The notes under the pieces: model-generated
Seen by the model: only the letters and a program-made list of their open reading frames with translations
Told to the model about the DNA's origin: nothing
The model's database searches: none
From: a virus
Length of the DNA stretch: 34,080 nucleotides
IMG/VR virus record: IMGVR_UViG_3300035182_001197
Span: 1-34,080 of that record
Direction: 5' to 3' (one strand)
Program-made: the position numbers and the translations under genes
Part shown: piece by piece, positions 1 through 8,410 of the stretch
Layout: each line of letters begins with the position of its first letter
Position numbering within the stretch: position 1 is the first letter of the stretch

Positions 1-151
1 GCCCACCACGAGAATCCATTACATCAGTAGTGCCTACTGGGCAAGGGATTGAACGGTAATGCTGCATTTTGATGTCATTGCTGACAATAAACTTATCTTG
101 GGCGTCAAGATCTATACTTACTTGTTCAAATGGTATATTAATATCTGGCAT
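1..151 (-). CDS. Unknown protein, N-terminal fragment (runs off the left edge)
   Basis: The reverse strand opens an uninterrupted frame at an ATG (149-151) and stays open to the window edge, giving about 50 residues that begin MPDINIPFEQVSIDLDAQDK. The ATG overlaps the stop codon of the upstream gene (TAATG), the junction used by many gene pairs here, which supports the start. I do not recognise the family. A CPVG motif near residues 42-45 is the only notable feature. It is the distal gene of the leftward structural array, so a virion or tail-related role is possible, but that rests on position alone. Confidence 0.6.
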   Translation of the reverse strand, partial: MPDINIPFEQVSIDLDAQDKFIVSNDIKMQHYRSIPCPVGTTDVMDSRGG

Positions 152-399
152 TATTTTTTATCCGGCTCAGTGGGGTCTGGAGTTGTAACCAAATCTTTTG
201 TAATGTGCCTTGTAATTGTGTTTGCGCCGAGATATAAGCCAGCTAGCGTGCAAACTGTCGTACAGAGAGTGGGGTAGACCGAAGTAAGGTTCGTATAAAT
301 GCCAGCAGCTATCGCTACGCCTGTCACCAAAACCATAGAGAACAGAACGACTAATAATTTTCTACTCTTAAAGCCCCCGTCTAGTTCTCTGTGTTTCAT
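151..399 (-). CDS. Small membrane protein with two predicted transmembrane segments
   Basis: An 82-residue protein. A basic N-terminus (residues 1-14) is followed by a hydrophobic stretch at about 15-34 (LLVVLFSMVLVTGVAIAAGI) and a second less hydrophobic one at about 40-60, then a charged tail rich in Asp, Pro and Lys. The hairpin topology would put both ends on the same side of the membrane. Such small two-helix proteins in phages include holins, but nothing here proves that, and no endolysin gene is adjacent. The start lies one base after the previous stop, with GGGAGCAAGAG upstream. The stop overlaps the next ATG. Confidence 0.7.
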   Translation of the reverse strand: MKHRELDGGFKSRKLLVVLFSMVLVTGVAIAAGIYTNLTSVYPTLCTTVCTLAGLYLGANTITRHITKDLVTTPDPTEPDKK

Positions 400-400
400 A

Positions 401-730
401 TTACTCTTGCTCCCTTAGCATAACATTGATTAAATCGGTTACCTTATTCCAAACTGGGAATAAGTGATTAAACATAACTGGATCGAATTGTTCTGACTTT
501 GATAATTCATCTAGAATGGTATCGGGAAACTTCTGGACAGCCAATTGACGAGCAAATCCCCGATGCGGACCTGAGCCTAGTATCTCTACGCCGGTTTCGT
601 CGCCATGCTTAGCTACGACATTAAAGCCGCCTCTGGTAACAAACTCAAATACTGGCTTACCCTTGTGCATACCGATCTTCTTCGGTGGCTTCTTAGGATC
701 TAACTGGTCTGCTGTAATAGCTAGTTTCAT
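401..730 (-). CDS. Conserved-looking hypothetical protein
   Basis: A 109-residue protein with no recognised domain. The first half is basic and beta-prone (KPVFEFVTRGGFNVVAKHGD), and the second half is predicted helical. The start overlaps the stop of the kinase-like gene by four bases (ATGA), so the two are probably co-translated. A role in the virion or as a partner of the kinase-like protein is inference from adjacency only. Confidence 0.65.
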   Translation of the reverse strand: MKLAITADQLDPKKPPKKIGMHKGKPVFEFVTRGGFNVVAKHGDETGVEILGSGPHRGFARQLAVQKFPDTILDELSKSEQFDPVMFNHLFPVWNKVTDLINVMLREQE

Positions 731-2871
731 TGTTCGGCTCCTTCAGGTGCTTCTTGTTTCTCTTGTGCTTCCTGATGAATAAGATTGCTATAGAATTTAC
801 GAATAAACTCTGATTTTGGTCCAAAGTAGTTCTTTAACTCCATTAATCGATCAATAGTTGGGGTTGGGTTAATTCCAAACTTATTCAATAATTCCGTTAA
901 CTTATGCACTGAGATTAAATAAACCCAGTGAGCTAAAGCGTCTTCAACTCCATGGCTTAAGCGAGGTAAAACATCCATTTTTGATTCAGGAGTGAGCTCT
1001 TTCCACTTCCTTCCTGAAAATACACGTAAATAAAACGGAACCCATGACCTTGGGTCTTTCCCCGGATTAAAGCTTGGACCGGCGAAGGCGCTTCCTGCGT
1101 CTATTAATCGAAGATTACCGAACTTATCAATCATTATATTGCCACCGTGACGGTCAGGATTACCCAAAACATAATCAAGAATGGCCCATTTGTAAAGTAA
1201 TCCGTTGTTAACGAATTTACTGAACTCTTGTTGTAGATTTAGCTCTTTACTCTTCTTCACATCTTCGACCGACTTAAACTCTTTATCAAAGAATTGAAGA
1301 ATAGCTACTTCTTCTCCGTCTAGGGTGACTAAAGCTGATTCTGGGACATATCTTTCAAGGCCGAATATCTTAGCGGCTTCATTAAATGCTACTTCCCTGC
1401 GACTTGCGGAAGTTTTTTCTTCTTGAACGCCCCAAGCCTTGCTTGGTTTGCCGTTTCCAGGCTTAATGAACCAAACAGTATCGGTCGATAAGTCTTTGAA
1501 TAGCGCGGCACCTTTACAGTGCTTGCCATTTAACTCAACAGCGTGTATCTTATTATCCTTGTAGCCTTCTTGGATTTTCTTGGCTATTTTGGCATATTCT
1601 TTAAATACTGGCTTTACCATTCTGGGCATAATAGCTACATCGAACTCAAATTTACCGAATTCTTGAATCATAAGGAACTTGTCAAGAATTGAACGGTTTT
1701 CTGAGTTTACTGGAATACGGTAACAAGCTAAGGCGACGGCAGCATAGTCGCCTTCATAGTCTTGAGTTGCATTAATTATATCGTCTTCATTGGGATCGTA
1801 GCCTTCGGCCATAAAACGAGCAGCATTATATTCTGGGGTTAATACGATTGAATTAACTCCCATAACAAACGCTCGTTTTTGGTCTTCTGGGGTTGGCTCC
1901 CACTTCATCAACTGTTCGACTTCGTGTTTTTTAATGCTATCTATGTCTCTATTAATCCAAGAGTTGGTAGCTTTATTACTAGCGTATTGTAAATGCCTAA
2001 AAGCGTTTTCCATATCTCCATCGAACTTCGCAGCTTGTTCTGGAGTATGCCCCATTTGATTGTGAAACTCTGATTGTTCTTCTTCTGGCATTTTAAGATA
2101 GTCGATTATTGAAGAAAGCCTGTTATGTTCCCAGTTATGTGGAGTTTCAGCGCCATTACGAGAATAGCCGCTATTATATTGGTGGAATTTTTCTGCGCCG
2201 AGCTTACCTTCTTCCGGGATAAAACTATAGAGATTTCGACTTAACTGGCCTGCCGCTTTTGGACCCAATCTTAAAGGAAGATCGCCAAAGTCTCTAGAAT
2301 TATTAGGATCTAACTGACCGGAAGTTGTTGTTGTTAAGTATCTATTGTTTTGTACAGAAGGAACTATTAGTGGCTTTTTTTGCCAAGAGATAATTTCCTT
2401 TTTACCATCCCAATTATCTGGCATTGGTTGTCCATTTTGTGGATCAACTTCATTCACCTCATTGTCAATGCCGTGCCAATAAGCTCTTTCTGGATCTACC
2501 CAATCCGTGTCTGGATCATCTTCTGGACCATCTGCAACAGGAGTTCCAGCAGCAGGTTCATTTCGATAATCTATGTGATGGCTTCCAGAAGCTAAATGCG
2601 TGTCTCTGTTTGCTTCTACGGCACCCATAAGTTTATTTATACTTTCTCTGTGAGTTTGGCCGGATTGCTTATTTTTAAAATTTTGATTATCTAGTGCTTT
2701 CTTAGGGTCGGCGGGAGCTTGTCCGTCCGAAGTTACATTAGAAATTTGACCGTAAGCGTCCTGTAGGACGCCCTCGTTATCTTGATTTGCTTTATCGGCT
2801 GCCCCTGCGTAATGAAAAGGCTTGTTTTCGTCGGCTTTCTTAAGTTTTTTTGGTTTTAAGGGTGTTGACAT
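727..2871 (-). CDS. Protein with C-terminal PI3K/HipA-like kinase domain
   Basis: About 714 residues. Residues 1-400 are hydrophilic and unrecognised. Residues about 440-620 look like an atypical kinase of the PI3/4-kinase, HipA or Fam20 type. I see an ATP-site lysine candidate K470 (VWFIKPGNGK), a helix-C glutamate candidate E493 (SRREVAFNEA), a catalytic-loop motif GNPDRHGGN with D573 and N578, and a metal-binding LIDAGSAF with D591. A frame extension to 2892 would need a TTG start. I chose the ATG at 2871 because GGGAGA lies at the right distance and it sits one base after the upstream stop. The substrate is unknown. It lies among head and connector genes next to an HExxH protein, so a packaged effector is possible. 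A second protein here (14533-16530) carries a related domain. Confidence 0.75.
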   Translation of the reverse strand: MSTPLKPKKLKKADENKPFHYAGAADKANQDNEGVLQDAYGQISNVTSDGQAPADPKKALDNQNFKNKQSGQTHRESINKLMGAVEANRDTHLASGSHHIDYRNEPAAGTPVADGPEDDPDTDWVDPERAYWHGIDNEVNEVDPQNGQPMPDNWDGKKEIISWQKKPLIVPSVQNNRYLTTTTSGQLDPNNSRDFGDLPLRLGPKAAGQLSRNLYSFIPEEGKLGAEKFHQYNSGYSRNGAETPHNWEHNRLSSIIDYLKMPEEEQSEFHNQMGHTPEQAAKFDGDMENAFRHLQYASNKATNSWINRDIDSIKKHEVEQLMKWEPTPEDQKRAFVMGVNSIVLTPEYNAARFMAEGYDPNEDDIINATQDYEGDYAAVALACYRIPVNSENRSILDKFLMIQEFGKFEFDVAIMPRMVKPVFKEYAKIAKKIQEGYKDNKIHAVELNGKHCKGAALFKDLSTDTVWFIKPGNGKPSKAWGVQEEKTSASRREVAFNEAAKIFGLERYVPESALVTLDGEEVAILQFFDKEFKSVEDVKKSKELNLQQEFSKFVNNGLLYKWAILDYVLGNPDRHGGNIMIDKFGNLRLIDAGSAFAGPSFNPGKDPRSWVPFYLRVFSGRKWKELTPESKMDVLPRLSHGVEDALAHWVYLISVHKLTELLNKFGINPTPTIDRLMELKNYFGPKSEFIRKFYSNLIHQEAQEKQEAPEGAEQ

Positions 2872-2872
2872 T

Positions 2873-4759
2873 TTATTTCTCCCAGCCTTCAAATTCTATA
2901 CTTTCCGATCTATTTAATTGGTCAAATTCGTTTTGCGGAATCTCAAACTCTTCTGTTTTGGGCTCCGGTTCTTCGAATTCAAAATGCTCACTTGCTCCGG
3001 GAATCGTTAGTTGGGAAAGATGATGGGGCTGAACCTTATTGGCCATTTCATTAAACCGTCGATGAAGTTTTTTAGCTACAGTAAAATATTTTTGATAATG
3101 CATATTTTCTAGTTCTTTAGCTTTATCAAAACGTTTGTTTTCCGGTGTCTGAGTAAGAATTGACCTATCTAGATCAGATCTTACATAGGGAGGCAGATAG
3201 TCTTTGAAAGCATTTCTTTGACCGCTTGAATTTAATATATTTAATATTTTTGCATAATACTCATCTGGAGGATTGTCGGAATAAGATCGCTGTTCTTTGT
3301 CCATTGCTTGTTTAAATTCTGGTATTCCTTGAATGCCTTCTTTTTCCATACTTTTATAAGCCATATCCAATAAATTTCTTTGAATGTTTTGTATATGTGG
3401 GCGTGCCATTCTTACGCCTTCTGGAGTTTTGATCCCCCATAGACGAGCGTCCATAGCATGTGAATTTTCATGAAGTTTAGTACCAATTACATCGTTTGGA
3501 TCTTTTATCCTATTTAAAGCCCGTTCATAAGTCTTTGGATCGGGTTTTTTACCATTTTCTAAATCTAAATTATATTTCTCTCTAATAGCGGCGGCGCGCA
3601 TATCTTCATTCAAAGCATATCCGGTCGTCGGTTGACGTATTCCCCAAGCACTTTCTAAGGCTTTTTCTGGAATTTTTTTGCCAGTATTTATTTGTTCTTC
3701 TTGGTTGGGAACCCCTAAATACGCCTGTGCGTGTTTATTTCCAAGTGCCCGGTAATCTTCATCGCCTGGAATTTGGAAATCATTTAACTTCTTTTCATTA
3801 TCGACAATAGTTGGCTTGCCGCCAGCAGGATCTGGTGTTATAGTTCTAGTAGAGATAGGGCCGATAATCGGAGTATCTCGTCTGTCGTCGCCTTTAGGTG
3901 AATGGGCAGTACCTAGTAATCCAGCCCATTTTGGTGCAGACTGTATCTTTTCAAGCTCTGATTTCTTAATGCCTAGTTGCTGAGCAATTTTATCAAAACC
4001 TGCCTGCAACGCTGGCGAAATAGATGGATTAGCTTGAGGTTTCTTCTTAAGCCACGGTTTTTCTAACTTACTTTTCTTCCATGCTTGGACATATGGATCG
4101 TTAGCAATTAGATCTGGATCTTTAGCAAAGTCTTGCTTAGCTTTATTTATACCATGTCGCCAACCATAAGCAGTGACATCGGGATTTTGGGTTTCATTTA
4201 GATTCCCACTCCATGTACTTCGGCCCAATTCATTGTAAAAGTCGGGGTCTGACTTGAACTTCTTGATAAAATCGGTCTTACTAGCTATATCGGTGTACTT
4301 ACCTTGTAATCTTTGACTATTTTTATAAGTATCAAAGGCGACCATTGGCTTTAAGCCGACTGGACCATGGGCTGTATTCCAATCTGTCAGATTTTTAGCA
4401 TGATTCATGTTACTTCCATATTGAGTTTCATTTATGGAAATAGCTTTAAGATCATCATTTAATCCTTCTGGCTTAAATTGGGGTTCAGCTTCAAACGTGT
4501 CTGGCTCATTTTCAGAATTCGTTTGTAAAAATTTAGGTTTGACCGGAGCAGCCATAGCCGCTGGCTTAATCTTAGATTGGCCCGGAGCGTTAATTGCGTT
4601 AATTGTAGGCTTATTTACCTCACCTACTGGCTTTTGAGGCGGGGTTGACCCACCTGCTCCTAATGTTAAGTGAGCGGCTAACAAAGCAGCACTACCGAAT
4701 TTTTTTTCCAAGGATTCGGCTTGATTCAAAAGGTCTTTTAATTCCTTCTTTTTAGACAT
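2873..4759 (-). CDS. HExxH zinc-metallopeptidase-like virion-module protein
   Basis: 628 residues, mostly hydrophilic and low complexity in the first 330. An HENSH motif at residues 430-434 matches the HExxH zinc and catalytic signature of gluzincin-type metallopeptidases. A candidate third ligand is E500 in PDEYYAK, with a helical C-terminus. The N-terminus is a predicted amphipathic helix followed by LTLGAGGSTPP (31-41). Its L-x-L-G-x5-P spacing matches the segment shared by the capsid protein and the protease-kinase. The start overlaps the connector gene's stop by eight bases, and the stop abuts the kinase-like gene. The family is not recognised. Peptidase activity is inferred from the motif alone; a virion-borne protease or a degenerate structural protein are both possible. 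Confidence 0.65.
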   Translation of the reverse strand: MSKKKELKDLLNQAESLEKKFGSAALLAAHLTLGAGGSTPPQKPVGEVNKPTINAINAPGQSKIKPAAMAAPVKPKFLQTNSENEPDTFEAEPQFKPEGLNDDLKAISINETQYGSNMNHAKNLTDWNTAHGPVGLKPMVAFDTYKNSQRLQGKYTDIASKTDFIKKFKSDPDFYNELGRSTWSGNLNETQNPDVTAYGWRHGINKAKQDFAKDPDLIANDPYVQAWKKSKLEKPWLKKKPQANPSISPALQAGFDKIAQQLGIKKSELEKIQSAPKWAGLLGTAHSPKGDDRRDTPIIGPISTRTITPDPAGGKPTIVDNEKKLNDFQIPGDEDYRALGNKHAQAYLGVPNQEEQINTGKKIPEKALESAWGIRQPTTGYALNEDMRAAAIREKYNLDLENGKKPDPKTYERALNRIKDPNDVIGTKLHENSHAMDARLWGIKTPEGVRMARPHIQNIQRNLLDMAYKSMEKEGIQGIPEFKQAMDKEQRSYSDNPPDEYYAKILNILNSSGQRNAFKDYLPPYVRSDLDRSILTQTPENKRFDKAKELENMHYQKYFTVAKKLHRRFNEMANKVQPHHLSQLTIPGASEHFEFEEPEPKTEEFEIPQNEFDQLNRSESIEFEGWEK

Positions 4760-5600
4760 TTGAGCTAAAAACTCCTAATCCATAAAGATTCTTGAGTCTT
4801 CGAACGATTCCATCACGCTTTTGCATTAGGTAGTCAATCTTCCCTTGGTATTGTGCTGGACCCGGAGTAGAAACACTTTGACTAGTTCCATCAATTGACA
4901 TACTATAACTCTGTGCGCGGTTCGTTACTTGAAGTGAATTCAAAACTTCCAAAGCTGCATTACAACCAATTACTTCATTCATTACCTTAGGTACTGTTCC
5001 ACCGGGAAATCCAGTGGTGTAAGTAACTCTTACAAACGCCGGAACCCATGATAAGCCCGACATTATATTTAGATATGCAGACCCTGAGCCTGTTTGCCCT
5101 ACGCTAGTTCCCATGACATATCCGCCAGCTATTGCCGGAACGAACGGAATTAGGTTTATTTGACCCTTATGAAAGTTAGCTGATTCTACCCAATCGAGAT
5201 TAACGGCAAATATGTCATCCCCAGTAGGAGGTGTGAACGCTAGTTTTTCAACGCTATGGACCGGTCGGTGTTCGACTTTTATATATCCATAACTCGCCCA
5301 GAAATTTCTGTCAAATGGGTGTTTTTCATCGTATTGAACTGGAAATATGTTTAATCCAGTTTGAAGTTCGGCTTCGGCTACAGCTCTTTCAATAAAATCT
5401 TTAAGATCATCACCAGTTAATTCGTCTCTTTGACCTGTAATTGGGTTAATTGTATATGAAACGAGCGGAATTCCAAACAGGAATCGCTTCATTAGTTGTT
5501 CTGGAGTAATTAAAGGCTCTACTCGCTTCCATTCTTGTGCATCTACTGCTCTATCTGGGAATACTGAAGTAACTGCCTTACTTGTTGTATAGTCAGCCAT
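4752..5600 (-). CDS. Head-tail connector / neck protein
   Basis: 282 residues. The pattern fits phage head-completion or connector proteins. Beta-rich segments and an aromatic-rich middle (FWASYGYIKVEHRPV) are followed by a predicted helical C-terminus with VPKVMNEVIGCNAALEVLNS and a Ser-rich loop containing DGTSQSVSTPG. That combination is familiar from connector proteins that ring the portal vertex. A strong AAGGAG site precedes the ATG at 5600. It is followed immediately by the HExxH gene. The assignment to head-tail joining is from pattern and context; the exact family is uncertain. Confidence 0.6.
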   Translation of the reverse strand: MADYTTSKAVTSVFPDRAVDAQEWKRVEPLITPEQLMKRFLFGIPLVSYTINPITGQRDELTGDDLKDFIERAVAEAELQTGLNIFPVQYDEKHPFDRNFWASYGYIKVEHRPVHSVEKLAFTPPTGDDIFAVNLDWVESANFHKGQINLIPFVPAIAGGYVMGTSVGQTGSGSAYLNIMSGLSWVPAFVRVTYTTGFPGGTVPKVMNEVIGCNAALEVLNSLQVTNRAQSYSMSIDGTSQSVSTPGPAQYQGKIDYLMQKRDGIVRRLKNLYGLGVFSSNV

Positions 5601-5612
5601 TTTAGCTCCTTA

Positions 5613-6029
5613 TTAACAACGTGACCCAATTTGGGAGCCAATATTGATTACATTACTTACCATGGCAGAGGTGGTCTTGCTTCCTTCAGTTAAGGCTAGC
5701 TGAAGACTAAAAGTGCCAGAAACTATAGGATCAGTAGAAAGGATGCTTATAGCCCAAATACTAGGGTCGTTAGCAAATGGTTGCGTAGCCACCTTAACTA
5801 CGGTGTTTACTGCATTTATGTTTTGTATAGTAGCTGTTAATACAGCACCAGTAGCTGGCATATAGCGCTTCCCACTGGGGCGGTTCTTGAGTACGTCCTT
5901 ATCTTTATCAAGGTCTATTAGCTGTAGATATAACGTAGGTGTGTCCCCTTGAGACAGGCGGTAAACATCTCCGTATTCCCAAGTGTTTACGTCTGCGACG
6001 TTTAATAAAACTCTACCAGTTAGGTACAT
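5613..6029 (-). CDS. Putative virion structural protein (beta-rich)
   Basis: 138 residues, predicted mostly beta, with GDTPTLYLQLIDLDKD (28-43) and a C-terminal run of alternating hydrophobic residues and Thr or Ser. This is typical of phage head or tail-tip jelly-roll or Ig-like proteins. GGAG precedes the ATG at 6029. It lies immediately upstream of the connector gene, which supports a structural role. No specific family can be named. Confidence 0.55.
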   Translation of the reverse strand: MYLTGRVLLNVADVNTWEYGDVYRLSQGDTPTLYLQLIDLDKDKDVLKNRPSGKRYMPATGAVLTATIQNINAVNTVVKVATQPFANDPSIWAISILSTDPIVSGTFSLQLALTEGSKTTSAMVSNVINIGSQIGSRC

Positions 6030-6053
6030 AGCAATCTCCAGCTTTAAAGATTG

Positions 6054-6215
6054 TTATTTTAAGAGTTTTGAGTCTTTAAGGTAGTGCATAAGAGCGGCAA
6101 ACCCACAAACTACAGCCATAAGCATATAATACCATTGATTGCCTGTGTGTAGATACACATGTATATATGCTTGAGTTACATTAAGGATCACGCACCCTAT
6201 CATTACCCAAAACAT
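6054..6215 (-). CDS. Small membrane protein, 53 residues
   Basis: A short gene fills the gap between two larger ones. Its ATG (6213-6215) overlaps the preceding stop as TAATG, and it runs to TAA at 6054-6056. The product begins MFWVMIGCVILNVTQAYIHV and has a second hydrophobic segment around WYYMLMAVVCGFAALMHYL, then a basic tail DSKLLK. Two transmembrane helices are likely. The coupled start and clean open frame argue that it is real despite its size. The function is unknown; a membrane role in lysis or superinfection control is speculative. Confidence 0.6.
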   Translation of the reverse strand: MFWVMIGCVILNVTQAYIHVYLHTGNQWYYMLMAVVCGFAALMHYLKDSKLLK

Positions 6216-6628
6216 TAAATTGGTCCGATCCGGGGGTCTGTATCCCTATTTCTATTAAGAATTAGGTTATAGACGTGATAAGAGGTCGCTTTTGGGGCAC
6301 CACCGTGGCTTGGAGACGTGACATAATGCCCATGAAGGTGTGGATATAGCCTCTTGCCTTCTATTTCTAAATCAAGGCGCTCAGGCGTCTCATAGTCTAT
6401 AAATAGCTCAGCATAGATCGACTTGCCTTCCTTATGAAGAGTCGCACAGCCAATTATATTGCCTGCGTCACCAATTACTGAAACGACCGGCTCACAGACG
6501 ATTTTACAGTGCTCGAAGTTGGCCCGGCGCTCCAATTGGTGCTCATTGTCAAATATAAATACCTCGGTCTTGATAGTATACGTCTTTACATCGTTTCCGT
6601 TAATAACTCTTACGTCGTCTAGGTTCAT
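6215..6628 (-). CDS. Hypothetical protein
   Basis: 137 residues, mixed alpha/beta, with a His-rich segment HLHGHYVTSPSHGG around residues 97-110 that could bind metal. No family is recognised. The ATG overlaps the previous stop (TAATG), and its own stop overlaps the next small gene the same way. It sits between the nucleotide cassette and the structural genes. Function unknown. Confidence 0.6.
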   Translation of the reverse strand: MNLDDVRVINGNDVKTYTIKTEVFIFDNEHQLERRANFEHCKIVCEPVVSVIGDAGNIIGCATLHKEGKSIYAELFIDYETPERLDLEIEGKRLYPHLHGHYVTSPSHGGAPKATSYHVYNLILNRNRDTDPRIGPI

Positions 6629-6975
6629 TACGCAGTTGCTCCCTTTTGCGTGGCCATTATATCATAAGGAACGTGGCCTGCATAGGAGACGAGTTCGAAC
6701 CAAGTGTTCATTTTAATAAAAAATTCGTTGTCGGACATTAAATCTTCATGAAGTTTATCTTGAATATAATTTTTACTTATAGTTAAATAAAGATTAATTG
6801 ATTCATCTATAAAACCACTTATAGAATATTCGTAAACTAATGAACAAAGACCTTTTGAATGAGCCATTTTAGAGATCTTATTTTTATTTAGATCGGAGTC
6901 TAATGTAATTTTAGCGGTCTCTAGTTCTTTTTTGTCCTTATTATACATGGTTAATAGATTGGTATCGATTGCCAT
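6628..6975 (-). CDS. Hypothetical helical protein
   Basis: 115 residues, predicted largely helical, with the N-terminal half rich in Lys, Asp and Asn. No domain is recognised. The start overlaps the end of the dNMP kinase gene by 25 bases, and the stop overlaps the next ATG (TAATG). Position suggests it is carried with the nucleotide-metabolism cassette. Function unknown. Confidence 0.6.
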   Translation of the reverse strand: MAIDTNLLTMYNKDKKELETAKITLDSDLNKNKISKMAHSKGLCSLVYEYSISGFIDESINLYLTISKNYIQDKLHEDLMSDNEFFIKMNTWFELVSYAGHVPYDIMATQKGATA

Positions 6976-7748
6976 TTTGGGAATACCTCCGCAAAGGCTT
7001 TGACGACCTGAACCTCTAGATAGGAGAGACTATCTTTCCTGTTAAGGATGATTAAATCAAATAAGTTTTTATTGATTAAATCTACGTTTTCAGATACATG
7101 AGTATTGGCTTCTGGCGAAACCGGATTTTCTACCTTAATTATAGCTGATCCAATGGAGGCCAACGCTATTACTTCGTTTGGAAACCGAGCGTCTGTGATT
7201 ATAACAAACGGACAGCAATATTTAGCATCAGTTGGTATAAGGCCAATATTCTGATTGTATTTCCAACCACCAGATAGTAACTTAATTGCCGTATCTTTAG
7301 TAAAATCGACCCATACATTGGAAGAAATTGATCTACCCCACTCCGTACCTAAATATTGAAGTACAACTCTTGGGGAGATTGTTGCTTCGAACTTTTTCAT
7401 CAATTGCGGAAGTACATTCTTGCGTAATATATCAAGAGCTTTCATGTAATCGGGACCAAACACCTTCTTAATCTCTTCGTTTAAGAGATGGTGAGCTACG
7501 ATTTCATAGTTTACCTCTTTCCAGACCTTGGCCCTAGTATCTGGGTTTAAAAATCTAGGATCTATTTGATCTCTGTTTTGTGATGGGCCCCATAATTGAT
7601 CATCGGAAAAAGAAAAAAGAATTTTAACTATACGTTTAAGCGGGTCGGCAAAAGCTATTGTAGTGCCACTAGTCATTAAAGATAATATTGCTCCAACTGA
7701 GTCTTTTCCGGCACCAGCTCTTCCAACTATTGTGATTATTGGTATCAT
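6951..7748 (-). CDS. Deoxynucleoside monophosphate kinase (T4 gp1-like)
   Basis: 265 residues. A P-loop GRAGAGKDS lies at residues 9-17, followed by FADPLKR, LQYLGTEWGR and ITDARFPNEV, the run of motifs seen in the phage dNMP kinase family represented by T4 gene 1. The enzyme phosphorylates dNMPs to dNDPs with ATP for phage DNA synthesis. I chose the ATG at 7748 rather than 7757. It overlaps the ThyX stop as ATGA and has AGGA eight bases upstream. Together with the upstream thyX and IMPDH-like gene it forms a nucleotide supply unit. Confidence 0.85.
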   Translation of the reverse strand: MIPIITIVGRAGAGKDSVGAILSLMTSGTTIAFADPLKRIVKILFSFSDDQLWGPSQNRDQIDPRFLNPDTRAKVWKEVNYEIVAHHLLNEEIKKVFGPDYMKALDILRKNVLPQLMKKFEATISPRVVLQYLGTEWGRSISSNVWVDFTKDTAIKLLSGGWKYNQNIGLIPTDAKYCCPFVIITDARFPNEVIALASIGSAIIKVENPVSPEANTHVSENVDLINKNLFDLIILNRKDSLSYLEVQVVKAFAEVFPKWQSIPIY

Positions 7749-8410
7749 TCTGACCATCCTATGGCTTTACAGACATTAGGGAAGGTTGGGATCATCACAT
7801 CTCTAATGATAGCATGAGCTATATCTGCGTGTTCTTTTTGAGTTCCATTCCCAGAACGAAGTTGAAGATAATGAACCCAGCTCCTGAGACTGCCGTTCAT
7901 GAACATGGTTGTTTTAGTATTTAATGGAAGCAAAAACCTTGCTTGTTCTTTGGCAATCCCTTTTTCTAAAGACTTATTATAAAGATCGATCGAATTATTC
8001 CATACTTGCATTTGAGCTTCAGCAAACCATTCTTGGTCTTCTTTAGGCATGTCGTCTATACTATTTTGACGATTTTTAATATCTTGACGACGAGCAGGAT
8101 ATGTTTCATAGTCGCTAACTACTGAATATCGTTGACTAAATTCTTGAAAAACAAATGAGCGGTGGCGTAGGACCTGAGCGGCTATAGCCCGGCTAGTTTG
8201 GATTTCTACACAAAAATTGACCATTTCTAGTGGTGACCAATGCTTATTTTCAATTAAATATTTTAAAAGTTTTGGGGCGGTATCTAATTTGTCTTGGTTT
8301 TGTGGTGCCGAGACTCTTGCTGTATAACAAACCAGATCTTCAGCGGTCATTGATTGCCCATTTGGAGTGGTAATTGTCGGCTGTTGTAGTGAAATTAACT
8401 TAACTTTCAT
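7745..8410 (-). CDS. thyX: Flavin-dependent thymidylate synthase ThyX
   Basis: 221 residues, the usual ThyX length. The signature RHRxxSxxxxSxRY is present as RHRSFVFQEFSQRY (82-95). A C-terminal ARFLLPLNTKTTMFMNGSLR block is also characteristic. ThyX makes dTMP from dUMP using methylenetetrahydrofolate, FAD and NADPH. The start overlaps the stop of the IMPDH/GMPR-like gene (ATGA), and the stop overlaps the dNMP kinase start, so the three genes are coupled. No key residue appears missing. Confidence 0.95.
   Translation of the reverse strand: MKVKLISLQQPTITTPNGQSMTAEDLVCYTARVSAPQNQDKLDTAPKLLKYLIENKHWSPLEMVNFCVEIQTSRAIAAQVLRHRSFVFQEFSQRYSVVSDYETYPARRQDIKNRQNSIDDMPKEDQEWFAEAQMQVWNNSIDLYNKSLEKGIAKEQARFLLPLNTKTTMFMNGSLRSWVHYLQLRSGNGTQKEHADIAHAIIRDVMIPTFPNVCKAIGWSE

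Noticed and set aside
59-277. Plus-strand open frame across the left-edge genes
   Set aside because: It lies antisense to the membrane protein and the edge gene, both supported by coupled starts. Its composition looks random.
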